Below are positions 50,659 through 60,016 of a stretch of DNA of 64,000 nucleotides, in pieces (positions within the stretch are counted from its first letter, which is position 1; the number at the start of each line of letters is the position of its first letter). A model generated the notes under the pieces. It was given only the letters and a program-made list of their open reading frames with translations, ran no database searches and was not told the origin of the DNA. Source of the stretch: Cohnella pontilimi (GTDB lineage Bacteria > Bacillota > Bacilli > Paenibacillales > Paenibacillaceae); NCBI RefSeq assembly GCF_005049045.1, contig NZ_SUPK01000007.1, positions 1 to 64,000 on the forward strand. The letters run 5' to 3'. A program made the translations under genes and the position numbers.

Positions 50659-51462
50659 TTATCCCAGGACGAATTTCTCCAGCACGTGCCGTACGCCGTC
50701 CTCATTGTTGCTCAGCGTCACATAGTCCGCCAGCTCTCTGAGAGCGGGTACCGCATTGGCCATGGCGACGCCGAGCCCTGCCGCTTCGATCATTTCCCGG
50801 TCGTTCCACGCGTCGCCGATGGCAATCGTCTCTTCCATCGGAATGCCGTAGTGTTCCGCCATAAAACGCAGGGCGTGTCCCTTCGTCCCTTCCCGGTGAA
50901 GGAATTCCAGGTAGTGCGGCTTGGATTTCGTCACATGCACGTCAGGGCCGAGCAGCTCCCGGAGCTCCGGCGCGATCGCATCCAGCCGCTGCGGATCGTC
51001 GATCACGATCAGCTTCGTTTGCTTCGGGGAGGAAGCCGCGAGCGAGCCGAAGTCCGGCACGACGGTATACGGAATCTTGGACTGTTTGGCGTACGCCTGA
51101 ATTTTTTCGTTATCTTCTCCGGTCAACAGTTTATCTTCTATATAGGTTTGCAGGTGGAGGCCGTGTTCCCGGCAATATTCGTAGAGCCGGGCTGCGGCCG
51201 CCGCCGGTACCGCGCGTTCGTACAGCACTTTTTCGTCCAGCAGGTTTTTGACCAGGGAACCTTGATAGGTGATGATCGGGACGTTCAATCCGACCTGCCG
51301 GGCGATCCGCTGCGCGGAATCGAACATTCGGCCTGTCGCGATCGTGAGGTGCGCTCCCCGGGCAATCGCCCGTTTCATCGCCTCCTTCGTGGTGTCGGTG
51401 ACGGTCAAATCGTCCGTTAGCAGCGTGTCGTCCAGATCGATGGCAATGAAGCGGTAAGGCAT
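50659..51462 (-). CDS. Cof-type HAD-superfamily phosphatase
   Basis: A 267-residue HAD hydrolase of the Cof/YidA subgroup: IDLDDTLL (nucleophile Asp9, acid Asp11), TIATGRMF, Lys in TKSKPHYLEFLHREGTKGHAL and IGDAWNDREMIEAAG, with a cap between motifs II and III. These enzymes dephosphorylate sugar phosphates, FMN or PLP with low specificity. Minus-strand RBS GAAAGGATG before the ATG. Monocistronic. Confidence 0.92.
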   Translation of the reverse strand: MPYRFIAIDLDDTLLTDDLTVTDTTKEAMKRAIARGAHLTIATGRMFDSAQRIARQVGLNVPIITYQGSLVKNLLDEKVLYERAVPAAAAARLYEYCREHGLHLQTYIEDKLLTGEDNEKIQAYAKQSKIPYTVVPDFGSLAASSPKQTKLIVIDDPQRLDAIAPELRELLGPDVHVTKSKPHYLEFLHREGTKGHALRFMAEHYGIPMEETIAIGDAWNDREMIEAAGLGVAMANAVPALRELADYVTLSNNEDGVRHVLEKFVLG

Positions 51463-51588
51463 GATTTTCGATTCATCCTTTCAGTCGGCAAGCGATTATT
51501 CGTTCCATTGTATCGCAAAAATGGCGGGCTTGAAAGAAAGGTCACATGCTATAATGGGAATCGATTCCAAGTGAGAGGAAGATCGGGC

Positions 51589-52590
51589 ATGGAGCGTTTA
51601 CGATGGGGAATGATCGGCGCCGCGAATATTGGTGACCGGGATGTGATTCCGGCTTTGCTGGCTTCGGAGACCGCCGATTTGACGGGGATCGCCAGCCGCG
51701 ACATCGGGAAAGCACGGAGGAGAGCGGAGCAATACGGAATTCCCCGCGCCTATGGAAGCTACGAGGAGCTATTGGCGGATCCGGATATCGAAGCGGTCTA
51801 CATTCCGCTTCCGAATCATTTGCACAAGCCTTGGACACTCGCGGCCGCAAGGGCGGGCAAGCATGTACTGTGCGAGAAGCCGATCGCGCTGAATGCCGAA
51901 GAAGCGCAGGAAATGGCAGAAGCTTGCCGGGCTGCGGGCGTGCACTTAGCGGAGGCATTCATGTACCGTCATCATCCGCGCATCGCTCGGGTCAAGGAGA
52001 TTATCGCAAGCGGGGAAATCGGCGAACTAAGAGGCATACATAGTGTTTTTTCATTTAACGGCGCAGCTCAAAAAGAAAATATCCGGTACGTCGTCGAATG
52101 GGGAGGAGGCGGGCTGTACGATGTGGGTTGTTATCCGTTAAGCGCGGCCCGCTTTATATTCGGTGCGGAGCCGGAAGCCGTAACCGTTCAGGCGATGTTC
52201 TCGCCCGATCATGGAGGTGTGGACATGATGGCCTCCGGGTTGGTTGAATTTCGCGGCGGGCTTTCGTTGACATTCGATTGCGGCATGTGGACGTATTATC
52301 GCAACTCGCTCGAAATTGTCGGAACGGATGGCCGCATCGTACTCGATCATGCCTTTTTGCCGCCCGCGGACGGTGACGGAATTACCGTGTATACAGGAAA
52401 CACGACGCGCAAGGAAGGACCTTACGGCGTCAACGCTTACGTACGTCAAGCGGATCAATTCGCCCGTACGGTCCGCGGCCTCGAGCCGGCGGCTTTCCCT
52501 GCGGAAGATGCCGTGGCCGGCATGAAGCTGCTCGAAGCATGCCTCGCTTCGGCGCGGCGCCGCGAACGTATTGTATTAAGCGTGAAATAA
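51589..52590 (+). CDS. Gfo/Idh/MocA family oxidoreductase
   Basis: A 333-residue NAD(P)-dependent sugar or inositol dehydrogenase-like protein: RWGMIGAANIGDRDVIPAL (dinucleotide fold), YIPLPNHLHKPW, GKHVLCEKPIALN with the catalytic Lys, and GGGLYDVGCYPLSAARFIFG (GGxxxDxGxH-like, with Cys replacing the usual His position). GAGAGGAAG before ATG 51589; TATAAT at 51550-51555 may be its -10. Substrate unknown. Confidence 0.9.
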   Translation: MERLRWGMIGAANIGDRDVIPALLASETADLTGIASRDIGKARRRAEQYGIPRAYGSYEELLADPDIEAVYIPLPNHLHKPWTLAAARAGKHVLCEKPIALNAEEAQEMAEACRAAGVHLAEAFMYRHHPRIARVKEIIASGEIGELRGIHSVFSFNGAAQKENIRYVVEWGGGGLYDVGCYPLSAARFIFGAEPEAVTVQAMFSPDHGGVDMMASGLVEFRGGLSLTFDCGMWTYYRNSLEIVGTDGRIVLDHAFLPPADGDGITVYTGNTTRKEGPYGVNAYVRQADQFARTVRGLEPAAFPAEDAVAGMKLLEACLASARRRERIVLSVK

Positions 52591-52658
52591 CCCGAAGCCG
52601 CAACCTTAGAGGGAATCGAATCGTCCGTTTAAGCAAAAGGGTTAAGGAGGTCTGTTCC

Positions 52659-53669
52659 ATGACGAACCGCCTTTTGCGAAAGGCTGGATACCCCGCGGCA
52701 CTTGCCGCAGTCCTATTGATCGGCGCTTGCGGAGACCGCAATGCCGCGGATCAACCGTCTCCCGCTCCGAGCTCTCCGTCCGTGACCGCGCCGGAGACGC
52801 AGTCACCGGCTCCATCGGAATCCGCGAACAAACGGCTGGTGGATGAGTTTGTACAGCACGCTTCGGAGAACATGCCGGCGGATCAGCTGTTGAGCGAACT
52901 CGGCCGGTCGGTGGCGGCGGCGTCTCCGGCCGATGCCGATGAGATGCTGCGCGCGATGGATCAGTATTACACCCGGAACCAGCCGGAGATGGAGAAGAAA
53001 TTTGAGGCCGAAAAAATCCAGCAAGAGCTGTCCAAGCTGAATTTTCGCCTCCCTCTGAATCAAGAGCAAATTAACGGCATCCAAGACGACGAGACGCGGA
53101 AGTTGGCATCCGAAGCCTTGAACGGAGGGTATAAGCTCGAGACCAGCGAAGGGTTCGTCTACCCGATCGTCGACTATGCGAAACTCCAAGCATCGGCGGA
53201 AAGTGCTTCCCCGGCCATGAAAGACTATTTGTCGATTATGGCCGCGGAGTCGGAGCATAAAACGATGACGGACGCCGCCTTTGCCATTTCCCGGGACGAG
53301 CTGGTGAAACGGATCATCCAGGCCGAAAATTTCGCGAAGCAATATCCCGACTCTCCGGAATATGCCAAAGTAGAGCAATGGTTTGTCCAATACTTGACCT
53401 TATACCTGGTGGGTCTGGACAATACGCCGAACTATGACGATTCCTATCACGTGCTTCCGGAAATGAAAACCCATTTTCAAAAAACGGTGTCAAGCCATCC
53501 GGGTACGGTCACTGCGAAGTTGACGGCTGAATTGCTGGAAGTGCTGGGTCAAACGAACGGTGCCTTCTTCAATAAAGCCGACGACGGGATGCAAGTGGAC
53601 ATTCCGGCAATGAAGATGTTCCGCGACGGAATCGAGAAGCGTGCCAAGGAAGGCTTGAAGGCTTCCTAA
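52659..53669 (+). CDS. Hypothetical lipoprotein
   Basis: A 336-residue predicted lipoprotein with signal peptide, lipobox IGAC and a Pro/Ser-rich tether (residues 24-50). The rest is alpha-helical and polar (DEMLRAMDQYYTRNQPEMEKKF, EKIQQELSKLNFRLPL), without a family I recognise. TTAAGGAGG lies before ATG 52659. Terminator follows. Probably a cell-surface protein of lineage-specific function. Confidence 0.8.
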   Translation: MTNRLLRKAGYPAALAAVLLIGACGDRNAADQPSPAPSSPSVTAPETQSPAPSESANKRLVDEFVQHASENMPADQLLSELGRSVAAASPADADEMLRAMDQYYTRNQPEMEKKFEAEKIQQELSKLNFRLPLNQEQINGIQDDETRKLASEALNGGYKLETSEGFVYPIVDYAKLQASAESASPAMKDYLSIMAAESEHKTMTDAAFAISRDELVKRIIQAENFAKQYPDSPEYAKVEQWFVQYLTLYLVGLDNTPNYDDSYHVLPEMKTHFQKTVSSHPGTVTAKLTAELLEVLGQTNGAFFNKADDGMQVDIPAMKMFRDGIEKRAKEGLKAS

Positions 53670-53681
53670 GCAGCCGCATGA

Positions 53682-53727
53682 AGAAGGACATCCCTGTGTG
53701 TAATGGCCGGGGCTGTCTTTCTTTTTG
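53682..53727 (+). terminator. Intrinsic terminator
   Basis: AGAAGGACA (53682-53690) plus CCC pairs with GGG plus TGTCTTTCT (53713-53721), one G-U pair, T5. Confidence 0.75.
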
Positions 53728-53790
53728 TCTTGCGGCGGTTTCTTCCGTTACAATAGAAGAGAAGCCTGACTAGGAAAGAGGATCAACGCC

Positions 53791-55551
53791 ATGAAAGTCG
53801 TCATCGCGACGCTGAACGCCAAATATATTCACACTTCGCTCGCCTTACGCTATTTGAAAGCTTTCAACGCAAGCGAGTTCGATATCGAGATTGCGGAGTT
53901 TACCATTAAAGATCCGGCCATGAGCATAGCGGCGGACCTGTATTCGCGCAAGCCGGATGTGATCGGCTTTTCCTGTTACATTTGGAACATTGAAGAGACG
54001 ATCGCTGTGGCGGACATGCTGCGGAAAGTGCTGCCGGATGTGAAAATCGTGCTGGGCGGGCCGGAAGTATCCTACGACACCGCGGAATGGATGAGCCGTT
54101 TGCCGGCGGTCGATTTTATCGTGATGGGAGAAGGAGAGGAGACGTTCCGCGATCTGCTTCGGCAATTGGCCGGAGAGCGCAAATATCATTTCGTGTTCGG
54201 TCTCGCGTACCGCAAAGAAGGACAGGCCGAGGCCGTGCTGAATCCGCCCCGTCCGAAGCTGGACTTGAACGAGATTCCTTCGCCCCACCGTTTTGAGGAG
54301 GATATTCCGTCATTACGGAACCGTGTCGTTTATTTCGAAACGAGCCGCGGCTGCCCGTTCAGCTGCCAGTTTTGCTTGTCCAGCATCGAGGTGGGCGTCC
54401 GTTACTTCGATATGGAGCGGGTGAAAGCGGATTTGACCTACTTGATCGACAGCGGCGCCAAACTCATCAAATTTGTGGACCGCACCTTTAATATCAAACG
54501 TGACTATGCGATGGAAATCTTTCAATTTTTAATCGATAACCATCGCGGCTGCGTGTTCCAATTCGAGATTACCGCTGACATCATGCGTCCCGAGGTGCTG
54601 GATTTCCTGGCGGAGCATGCGCCTCCGGGGATTTTCCGGTTCGAGATCGGCGTGCAGTCGACGAACGACGTGACCAATCTGGCCGTGCAGCGGAGGCAGA
54701 ACTTCGCCAAGCTGACGCGAACGGTGACCAAAATCAAGGAAAGCCGCAAAATCGACCAGCACCTGGATTTGATCGCCGGGCTTCCGCATGAGGACTACGA
54801 TACGTTTCGCAAAACGTTTAACGACGTCTTTGCGCTCCGTCCGGAGGAGCTGCAGCTGGGTTTTCTGAAAATGCTGCGGGGAACCGGACTGCGGCGGGAT
54901 GCGGACAAATTCGGCTACATCTATATGGAACGGGCACCTTACGAGATGCTGGGCAACGATCTGATGCCGTTCGGGGATATTGTCCGCATTAAACGGGTGG
55001 AAGACGTACTCGATAAATATTGGAACGCCCACCGGATGGACCGCACCATGGAATATTTGGTAAGCCGTGTGTATGCGTCCCCTTTTGATTTTTTCCAGAA
55101 ATTTGGAGACTATTGGGAAGCCCGCGGATGGAGCCGGATCGGGCACCAGCTTGAGGATTTGTTCATCCGGCTGTGGTCGTTCCTGGAAAGCGACGCGCCG
55201 GCTGAGCTGGACCGCGATGTGGCGTTCGGGCTGCTCAAAATCGACTATTACCTGCAGCACAAGTACAAGCCGCGCAAAACGTGGTGGGATGACCGCATGG
55301 ACAAAAAGGAATGGACGAGCGGCCTGAAATGGGCGGCGGAGCGGATGAGCATGGACGAACGGGAGCTGCAAAAGAAGGCGGCATTGGATCGTCTGCCGTT
55401 CGATCACGGATTGTGGATGCAGGACGGGCGTGTGGATAGATCCGAGGGAACGGCGCTGGTGGTGCTGTATTCGGGAGAAGAAGCGCCGCCGCGACTCGTG
55501 GCGCTGCCGCTGCCGGACGGGCGGGCGGCAGAGCGTCATCCAATTCTCTGA
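53791..55551 (+). CDS. B12-binding-domain radical SAM protein, DUF4080 type
   Basis: A 586-residue enzyme. Residues 1-140 are a cobalamin-binding-like Rossmann domain (KVVIATLNAKYIHTSLALRYL, VIGFSCYIWN, IVLGGPEVSYD) without the DxHxxG base-off His motif. The radical SAM core has CPFSCQFC (Cys188, Cys192, Cys195 = CxxxCxxC) and continues to about 400. The C-terminal DUF4080 part (KYKPRKTWWDD) completes the family. The reaction is not known. A spacer of 20 bases separates it from the aldo-keto reductase gene, so the two are probably cotranscribed. Confidence 0.9.
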   Translation: MKVVIATLNAKYIHTSLALRYLKAFNASEFDIEIAEFTIKDPAMSIAADLYSRKPDVIGFSCYIWNIEETIAVADMLRKVLPDVKIVLGGPEVSYDTAEWMSRLPAVDFIVMGEGEETFRDLLRQLAGERKYHFVFGLAYRKEGQAEAVLNPPRPKLDLNEIPSPHRFEEDIPSLRNRVVYFETSRGCPFSCQFCLSSIEVGVRYFDMERVKADLTYLIDSGAKLIKFVDRTFNIKRDYAMEIFQFLIDNHRGCVFQFEITADIMRPEVLDFLAEHAPPGIFRFEIGVQSTNDVTNLAVQRRQNFAKLTRTVTKIKESRKIDQHLDLIAGLPHEDYDTFRKTFNDVFALRPEELQLGFLKMLRGTGLRRDADKFGYIYMERAPYEMLGNDLMPFGDIVRIKRVEDVLDKYWNAHRMDRTMEYLVSRVYASPFDFFQKFGDYWEARGWSRIGHQLEDLFIRLWSFLESDAPAELDRDVAFGLLKIDYYLQHKYKPRKTWWDDRMDKKEWTSGLKWAAERMSMDERELQKKAALDRLPFDHGLWMQDGRVDRSEGTALVVLYSGEEAPPRLVALPLPDGRAAERHPIL

Positions 55552-55571
55552 ATGGGAAAGGGGCAGGAGCT

Positions 55572-56564
55572 ATGACTTACTCGGCAAGCAAGGAACGTTA
55601 CGCCACGATGAAGTACAATCGTGTCGGACGTTCCGGATTGAAGCTGCCGGCAGTATCGCTGGGGCTGTGGCACAATTTCGGAGGAATCGACACCTTCGAG
55701 AACGGGCGCGCGATGGTGCGCCGGGCGTTTGACTTGGGCATAACCCATTTCGACCTGGCGAACAATTACGGTCCGCCTCCGGGATCCGCGGAAGAGATGT
55801 TCGGCCGACTGCTGGCGACGGACATGAAGTCTTACCGCGACGAAATGGTCATCTCCACGAAAGCCGGCTATTACATGTGGGAAGGCCCTTACGGAGAGTG
55901 GGGATCCCGCAAGTATTTGGTCGCCAGCCTGGATCAGAGCTTGAAGCGTATGGGACTGGATTACGTCGATATTTTTTACCACCACCGCCCCGATCCGGAT
56001 ACGCCGCTCGAAGAAACGATGGGCGCGCTCGATCACATCGTACGTTCCGGCAAAGCACAGTACGTCGGCATCTCGAACTATCGCGCGCCGCAAGCCCGCG
56101 AAGCGATCGCGATTCTGAAGCAGCTCGGCACCCCGCTGCTGATCCATCAACCGCGCTACAGCATGTTCGACCGCTGGATCGAGGACGAGCTGCTCGATGT
56201 GCTGGAGGAGAACGGGGTCGGCTCCATCGCGTTCTCGCCTCTCGAGCAGGGGCTGCTGACCAACCGGTATCTGGGTGGCATTCCGGGCGATTCCCGCGCA
56301 GCGGGGGCGTCGGTTTTCCTGAACGAGAGCAGCATCACGCCGGAACGTCTGGACAAGGTTCGGCGCTTGAACGATGTCGCGCAGGAGCGCGGACAGACGC
56401 TGGCTCAAATGGCCTTGGCCTGGGTACTTCGCGGAGGCCGTGTCACCAGCGTGTTGATCGGCGCGAGCAAAGTTAGCCAGCTCGACGATAATGCCGCCAT
56501 TGTCGATAACTTGTCCTTTAGCGACGAAGAATTGTCGCGGATTGAAGCGATTTTGAAATCATAA
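55572..56564 (+). CDS. Aldo/keto reductase (YghZ/Gpr-like)
   Basis: A 330-residue NADPH-dependent reductase. TIM-barrel blocks: GLWHNFGG, HFDLANNYGPPPGSAEEMFG (catalytic Asp and Tyr), VISTKAGYYMW (Lys), DIFYHHRPDPDTPLEETM (His), YVGISNY. The match to the E. coli L-glyceraldehyde 3-phosphate reductase (YghZ/Gpr) group is good over the full length. GGGGCAGGAG before the ATG. Confidence 0.92.
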   Translation: MTYSASKERYATMKYNRVGRSGLKLPAVSLGLWHNFGGIDTFENGRAMVRRAFDLGITHFDLANNYGPPPGSAEEMFGRLLATDMKSYRDEMVISTKAGYYMWEGPYGEWGSRKYLVASLDQSLKRMGLDYVDIFYHHRPDPDTPLEETMGALDHIVRSGKAQYVGISNYRAPQAREAIAILKQLGTPLLIHQPRYSMFDRWIEDELLDVLEENGVGSIAFSPLEQGLLTNRYLGGIPGDSRAAGASVFLNESSITPERLDKVRRLNDVAQERGQTLAQMALAWVLRGGRVTSVLIGASKVSQLDDNAAIVDNLSFSDEELSRIEAILKS

Positions 56565-56569
56565 TGAAT

Positions 56570-56622
56570 AACAGCCTTCCGATGATCCGCTGCGTATGCG
56601 GAGTCATGGGAAGGCTGTTTTT
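56570..56622. terminator. Bidirectional terminator
   Basis: AACAGCCTTCC (56570-56580) pairs with GGAAGGCTGTT (56609-56619); inner CCGC/GCGG pairing; T4 after it. Serves the convergent aldo-keto reductase and moaB genes. Confidence 0.85.
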
Positions 56623-56634
56623 ATAGTCGCCGTG

Positions 56635-57156
56635 TTATTTGCGGTCTTTATAAATTTCCCGCATTACATGCCCGAGCTCGGGGAGAATGAGCCGGGTCAT
56701 CGCCAACCGCACCGCGCCTGTCGAACCCGGCATGGCGAATACGGCTTTGCTGCCGATCGTGCCGGCCACTGCACGGGACAAGATCGCCGCTGAGCCGATG
56801 TCCTCCGCGAAGCTCAAATAGCGGAATATCTCGCCGAAGCCGGGCAGCTCCTTGTCGAGGGCGGCCCGCACCGCTTCCACGGTGACATCCCGCTTGGCAA
56901 TTCCAGTTCCGCCGTTCAGGAGCACGGCTTCGACGGAGGCATCGTCCGCCGCTTCGCAAAGCAGCGCGGAAATCATCTCATATTCGTCCGGCACAATCCG
57001 ATGCCCGGTGACCGGATGCCCGTGCTCCTCGAGCAGCTGCCGGATGAGCGCGCCGCTCTTGTCCGTTTCCGGCGTCCGGGTGTCGGACACGGTGACGATC
57101 AGGCAGCGGACGCGGGCGGGCGCTTCGCGTTTGTGCTCTTCGGTTGACGTTGACAT
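56635..57156 (-). CDS. moaB: MoaB family molybdenum cofactor protein
   Basis: A 173-residue MoaB/Mog-fold protein, adenylyl- or molybdopterin-binding: CLIVTVSDTRTPETDKSG, NGGTGIAKRDVTVEAV and AMPGSTGAVRLAMTRLILPELGHVM. ATG 57156 has AGGAGG about 11 bases upstream; the frame stays open to 57258, but that segment belongs to the repeat array. No other Mo cofactor genes are in the window. Confidence 0.92.
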   Translation of the reverse strand: MSTSTEEHKREAPARVRCLIVTVSDTRTPETDKSGALIRQLLEEHGHPVTGHRIVPDEYEMISALLCEAADDASVEAVLLNGGTGIAKRDVTVEAVRAALDKELPGFGEIFRYLSFAEDIGSAAILSRAVAGTIGSKAVFAMPGSTGAVRLAMTRLILPELGHVMREIYKDRK

Positions 57157-57198
57157 ACGGGGGAAACCTCCTGCGATATGGGTCATCAATCGCGCGGC

Positions 57199-57381
57199 AA
57201 GTGCCAAAATACACTTATTTCGGCCGGTTTTTCGCGTTATGAGCCGAACAAGAACCAAAGTACACTTATTTTCCTGGTATACGGCCTGTCGGAGCCGATT
57301 TCCTGCAAAAATAAGTGTACTTTAGCACTTCAAATCGAGAATGGGGTGGAAACCGAGAAGAATAAGTGTACTTTGGCACTT
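57199..57381. repeat. Inverted pair of two-unit repeats (52-53 bp spacing)
   Basis: The core AAGTGCCAAAATACACTTATTT occurs at 57199-57220 and again (diverged, CCAAAGTACACTTATTTT) at 57255-57272; its reverse complement, AATAAGTGTACTTTAGCACTT at 57310-57330 and AATAAGTGTACTTTGGCACTT at 57361-57381, follows. Neighbouring units are about 52 bp apart. AAGTG and CACTT form a small dyad in each complete core. The element fills the gap between moaB and the DUF5367-like gene. Confidence 0.85.
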
Positions 57382-57446
57382 GAGAAGAATCGGTGGAAAG
57401 GTGAAAGCTCGCATTCCGGCCGCATGAAATCTGACGGTTCAGGATT

Positions 57447-57953
57447 TCACTCGGCTTCCGGAGTTGCCGGTTCTTCCGCTGTGCGTTCGGAGGCCGCTCT
57501 GCCATCCGTGTTTTCCAGTTCTTCGTCCTTGTCTTCGGCAGCGACACGCCCCGCGGAATCCGGCACCAGCCGGTCCACGGCCGCAGGCACCAGCAGTGTG
57601 AGCGCATAGCCGAGCGTCATCCAAACCGTGAACGCTTGATGCTGCCCCGGCGAGAAAGAGGGAAATACGGCTTCGCGGTTCAACATCGTGTAGGTGTACA
57701 GCAGCAAGCCGACGGCCGTCGCGATATACCCAAAACGCGTCGCGGAGCCGCGCTCCCGGAACCAGCGAAGCCGGACCACGAGAGCCAGTCCGATCAAGAC
57801 GAGAAGCGTGAGCATTTCGAGCAGGAACAACGAGGAGCCGAAGTGTGCGTCTCCTTGCTCCACCAGCACCCAATCGCCGAACAACCGGAAAAAGAGGGTG
57901 GCGGCACCCCAGACGGCAATGCCGAGACCCGTCAAAATCAAACCTTGGCGCAT
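57447..57953 (-). CDS. DUF5367-like four-helix membrane protein
   Basis: About 168 residues with four membrane helices: LILTGLGIAVWGAATLFFRLFG, LFLLEMLTLLVLIGLALVV, FGYIATAVGLLLYTYTM and WMTLGYALTLLVPAAV, separated by NREAVFPSFSPGQH; the pattern agrees with DUF5367. The C-terminal 40 residues are acidic and cytoplasmic (AAEDKDEELENTDGRAASERT). Start: ATG 57953, or an in-frame GTG at 57962. Function unknown. Confidence 0.75.
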   Translation of the reverse strand: MRQGLILTGLGIAVWGAATLFFRLFGDWVLVEQGDAHFGSSLFLLEMLTLLVLIGLALVVRLRWFRERGSATRFGYIATAVGLLLYTYTMLNREAVFPSFSPGQHQAFTVWMTLGYALTLLVPAAVDRLVPDSAGRVAAEDKDEELENTDGRAASERTAEEPATPEAE

Positions 57954-58044
57954 CGACCTCACCCTTTCGCGCGGAACATGCCGCGCGGTATCATCAACCG
58001 TTTATGACTTCGACGCCCACTGCTCCGTATCCTCCACAGCGGAT

Positions 58045-59019
58045 TCACGGAACCCGGCTGCGCAGTACGGTCATGCCGCCTTCCAGCGTGTAGCCGCCCA
58101 GGTTGGCCGGCAGCAGGAAGCAGTCGCCCGGTTTTGCATGCAGTACGCCGTCCGCCCAGGCGACGGTGCCTTCCCCTTCGCAGACGATCAAGATAACGAA
58201 GCTTTCCGAAGAGGTGGACAACTGCCATTCCCCGTCTACGACCCCTTTTTCCGTTTCGAAATAAGGAGAAGAGGCCAGCGTGAGCCACTCGCCCGGCTTC
58301 ACGCCGTCGGTCTTCATCCGGCTCGCGCCGGCGCCTTCATAAGCGATCACTTTCAAGGAATCTTCGATGTGCAGCTCGCGCGGTTTGCCGTCCAATCCGG
58401 GACGATTATAGTCGTAGAGTCGGTAGGTGGTGTCGGAATTTTGCTGAATTTCTGCAACCAGGACGCCGGCGCACAAGGCGTGAACCGTTCCCGTTGGAAT
58501 ATAGAAGGTGTCGCCCGCCTGCACAGACACTTCCTGAAGCGTGTCCATAATCCGGTCTTCGGCGATGGCCTTGGCCATATCCTCGCGTGTAACGCCCGGC
58601 TTCAGCCCATAGATGATTTTGGCACCCGGCTCGGCGTCGAGCACGTACCACATTTCGGTTTTGCCCAACTCGCCCTTCGGCAGCCTTTCATAGTGATCGT
58701 TCGGATGGACTTGAACCGACAGATCGTCGTTACAATCCAGCAGCTTGACGAGCAGCGGGAACCGCCCGTTGCCCGACGCGCCGCCGCTAGTGCCAAACCA
58801 TGCCTCGCCGTATGCCTGCCGGACTTCATCCAGGCCTTTACCGGCCAACGGGCCGTTCGTCACGTGCGAGACGCCGTTCGGATGGTCCGCAATCATCCAG
58901 CCTTCGCCGATCGCACCCGCGGGCACGTCGAAGCCGAATCGTTCCAGGGCGCGTCCGCCCCACACTCTCTCTTTAAAATCGGGCTGAAAATGCAAGGGAT
59001 AAGGTTTCAAATTCGTCAT
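58045..59019 (-). CDS. manA: Mannose-6-phosphate isomerase, class I
   Basis: A 324-residue zinc enzyme interconverting mannose 6-phosphate and fructose 6-phosphate. Blocks: FKERVWGGRALERFG, LLDCNDDLSVQVHPND (Gln and His ligands), KTEMWYVLDAEPGAKIIYG (Glu), FYIPTGTVHALCAGVLVAEIQQNSDTTYRLYDYNR (His and Arg). Overlaps the VOC gene by four bases (ATGA) in a minus-strand run. The short (about 320-residue) form is typical of Bacillota. Confidence 0.95.
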   Translation of the reverse strand: MTNLKPYPLHFQPDFKERVWGGRALERFGFDVPAGAIGEGWMIADHPNGVSHVTNGPLAGKGLDEVRQAYGEAWFGTSGGASGNGRFPLLVKLLDCNDDLSVQVHPNDHYERLPKGELGKTEMWYVLDAEPGAKIIYGLKPGVTREDMAKAIAEDRIMDTLQEVSVQAGDTFYIPTGTVHALCAGVLVAEIQQNSDTTYRLYDYNRPGLDGKPRELHIEDSLKVIAYEGAGASRMKTDGVKPGEWLTLASSPYFETEKGVVDGEWQLSTSSESFVILIVCEGEGTVAWADGVLHAKPGDCFLLPANLGGYTLEGGMTVLRSRVP

Positions 59020-59420
59020 TCTAAGCCGCCTCCCCGGGTCGATTGGAAAAATTCCACGGACTCGCCGTCCGGACCGCGGAAGAAAAAGTAGCGGCTGCCG
59101 TTCGGAAGCGTGGTGATCTCCTCGTCCAGGCCGGACACGTCCAAGGAGCGGATGCGGGCCAGTTCGGCTTCAATATCGTCTACGTTAAACGCGATGTGAT
59201 GCACGCGGCCTTCGTCGGACAAGCTGCCTGTATATCCTTCGATCAGCTCGACCTCGGTATCCGGGCTGCCCGGAAATGCGAGAAACGCGAGACGGATCAC
59301 GCCGTTCGTGTGGGTCGTCGTCTCCAGATGCTTCAATCCGATTACGTTTTCGTAAAAAGGAATCGATCTTTCCAATGAACTTACCATGACGCCGACATGC
59401 TCGATTTTGCGAACTGCCAT
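59016..59420 (-). CDS. VOC/glyoxalase family protein
   Basis: A 134-residue protein of two beta-alpha-beta-beta-beta repeats. Probable metal ligands: His8 in KIEHVGVMV, Glu in EVELIEGYTG, His in VHHIAFNV and Glu in GESVEFFQS, the H/E/H/E arrangement of glyoxalase-like and methylmalonyl-CoA epimerase-like proteins. Substrate unknown. Translationally coupled to manA. Confidence 0.88.
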   Translation of the reverse strand: MAVRKIEHVGVMVSSLERSIPFYENVIGLKHLETTTHTNGVIRLAFLAFPGSPDTEVELIEGYTGSLSDEGRVHHIAFNVDDIEAELARIRSLDVSGLDEEITTLPNGSRYFFFRGPDGESVEFFQSTRGGGLE

Positions 59421-59433
59421 CCGACAAAGCCCC

Positions 59434-60012
59434 CTATCGTTTTTCCACTGCGATTACAAAAGGCGCCGATCGCTTCTGAGAGAAGCGGTACACCACTGTT
59501 TGAGCGCGCGATCCGGGCAGGGCTGAAGCCCATCTCTCCACAGCCGCGGCTTCCGTATCACCGCCGGCATGCCCGGGATACAAAACCGCCGTCAACACGC
59601 CGCCGGGGGCGAGGAGCCCTAACGCGGCCTCCAAGGCCGGTAGCGTCGTTTCCGGAACGGTGATCAGCGTTTCGTCCGTACCCGGCAAATACCCGAGATT
59701 AAACATAACGGCTCGTACATATCCATGTAAAGAAGCCGGGATGAGCTCGCTCATCCTCTCGTGCCCGGCACGGAGCAGGGTCACGGGAGCCAAAGATTCC
59801 GCGGCCGCGGAATCGGCCAGCCGTCGCTTGGTGCGTTCCAAAGCCGCCTCCTGCACATCAAAAGCAAAGACGGCTCCGCCGCGGCCGACCGTCTGTGCGA
59901 GAAAAAGCGTATCTACGCCGTTGCCGGCCGTCGCGTCGATCACCGTGTCCCCGGATCCCGCGCGTTCCGTTACCCACCGGTGCGCCATGCTCAAAACGGA
60001 CAGAAAGCCCAT
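59434..60012 (-). CDS. mnmM: tRNA methyltransferase MnmM (YtqB family)
   Basis: A 192-residue SAM-dependent methyltransferase of the PF06962 family. SAM site DATAGNGVDTLFLA; later FAFDVQEAAL, VMFNLGYLPGTDETLIT and GGVLTAVLYPGHAGG. B. subtilis YtqB, its relative, methylates 5-aminomethyl-2-thiouridine at the tRNA wobble position (MnmM). ATG 60012 has AAGGAAG upstream. Neighbours ytqA by four bases, the same order as in Bacillus. Confidence 0.9.
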   Translation of the reverse strand: MGFLSVLSMAHRWVTERAGSGDTVIDATAGNGVDTLFLAQTVGRGGAVFAFDVQEAALERTKRRLADSAAAESLAPVTLLRAGHERMSELIPASLHGYVRAVMFNLGYLPGTDETLITVPETTLPALEAALGLLAPGGVLTAVLYPGHAGGDTEAAAVERWASALPGSRAQTVVYRFSQKRSAPFVIAVEKR

Positions 60013-60016
60013 TCGA

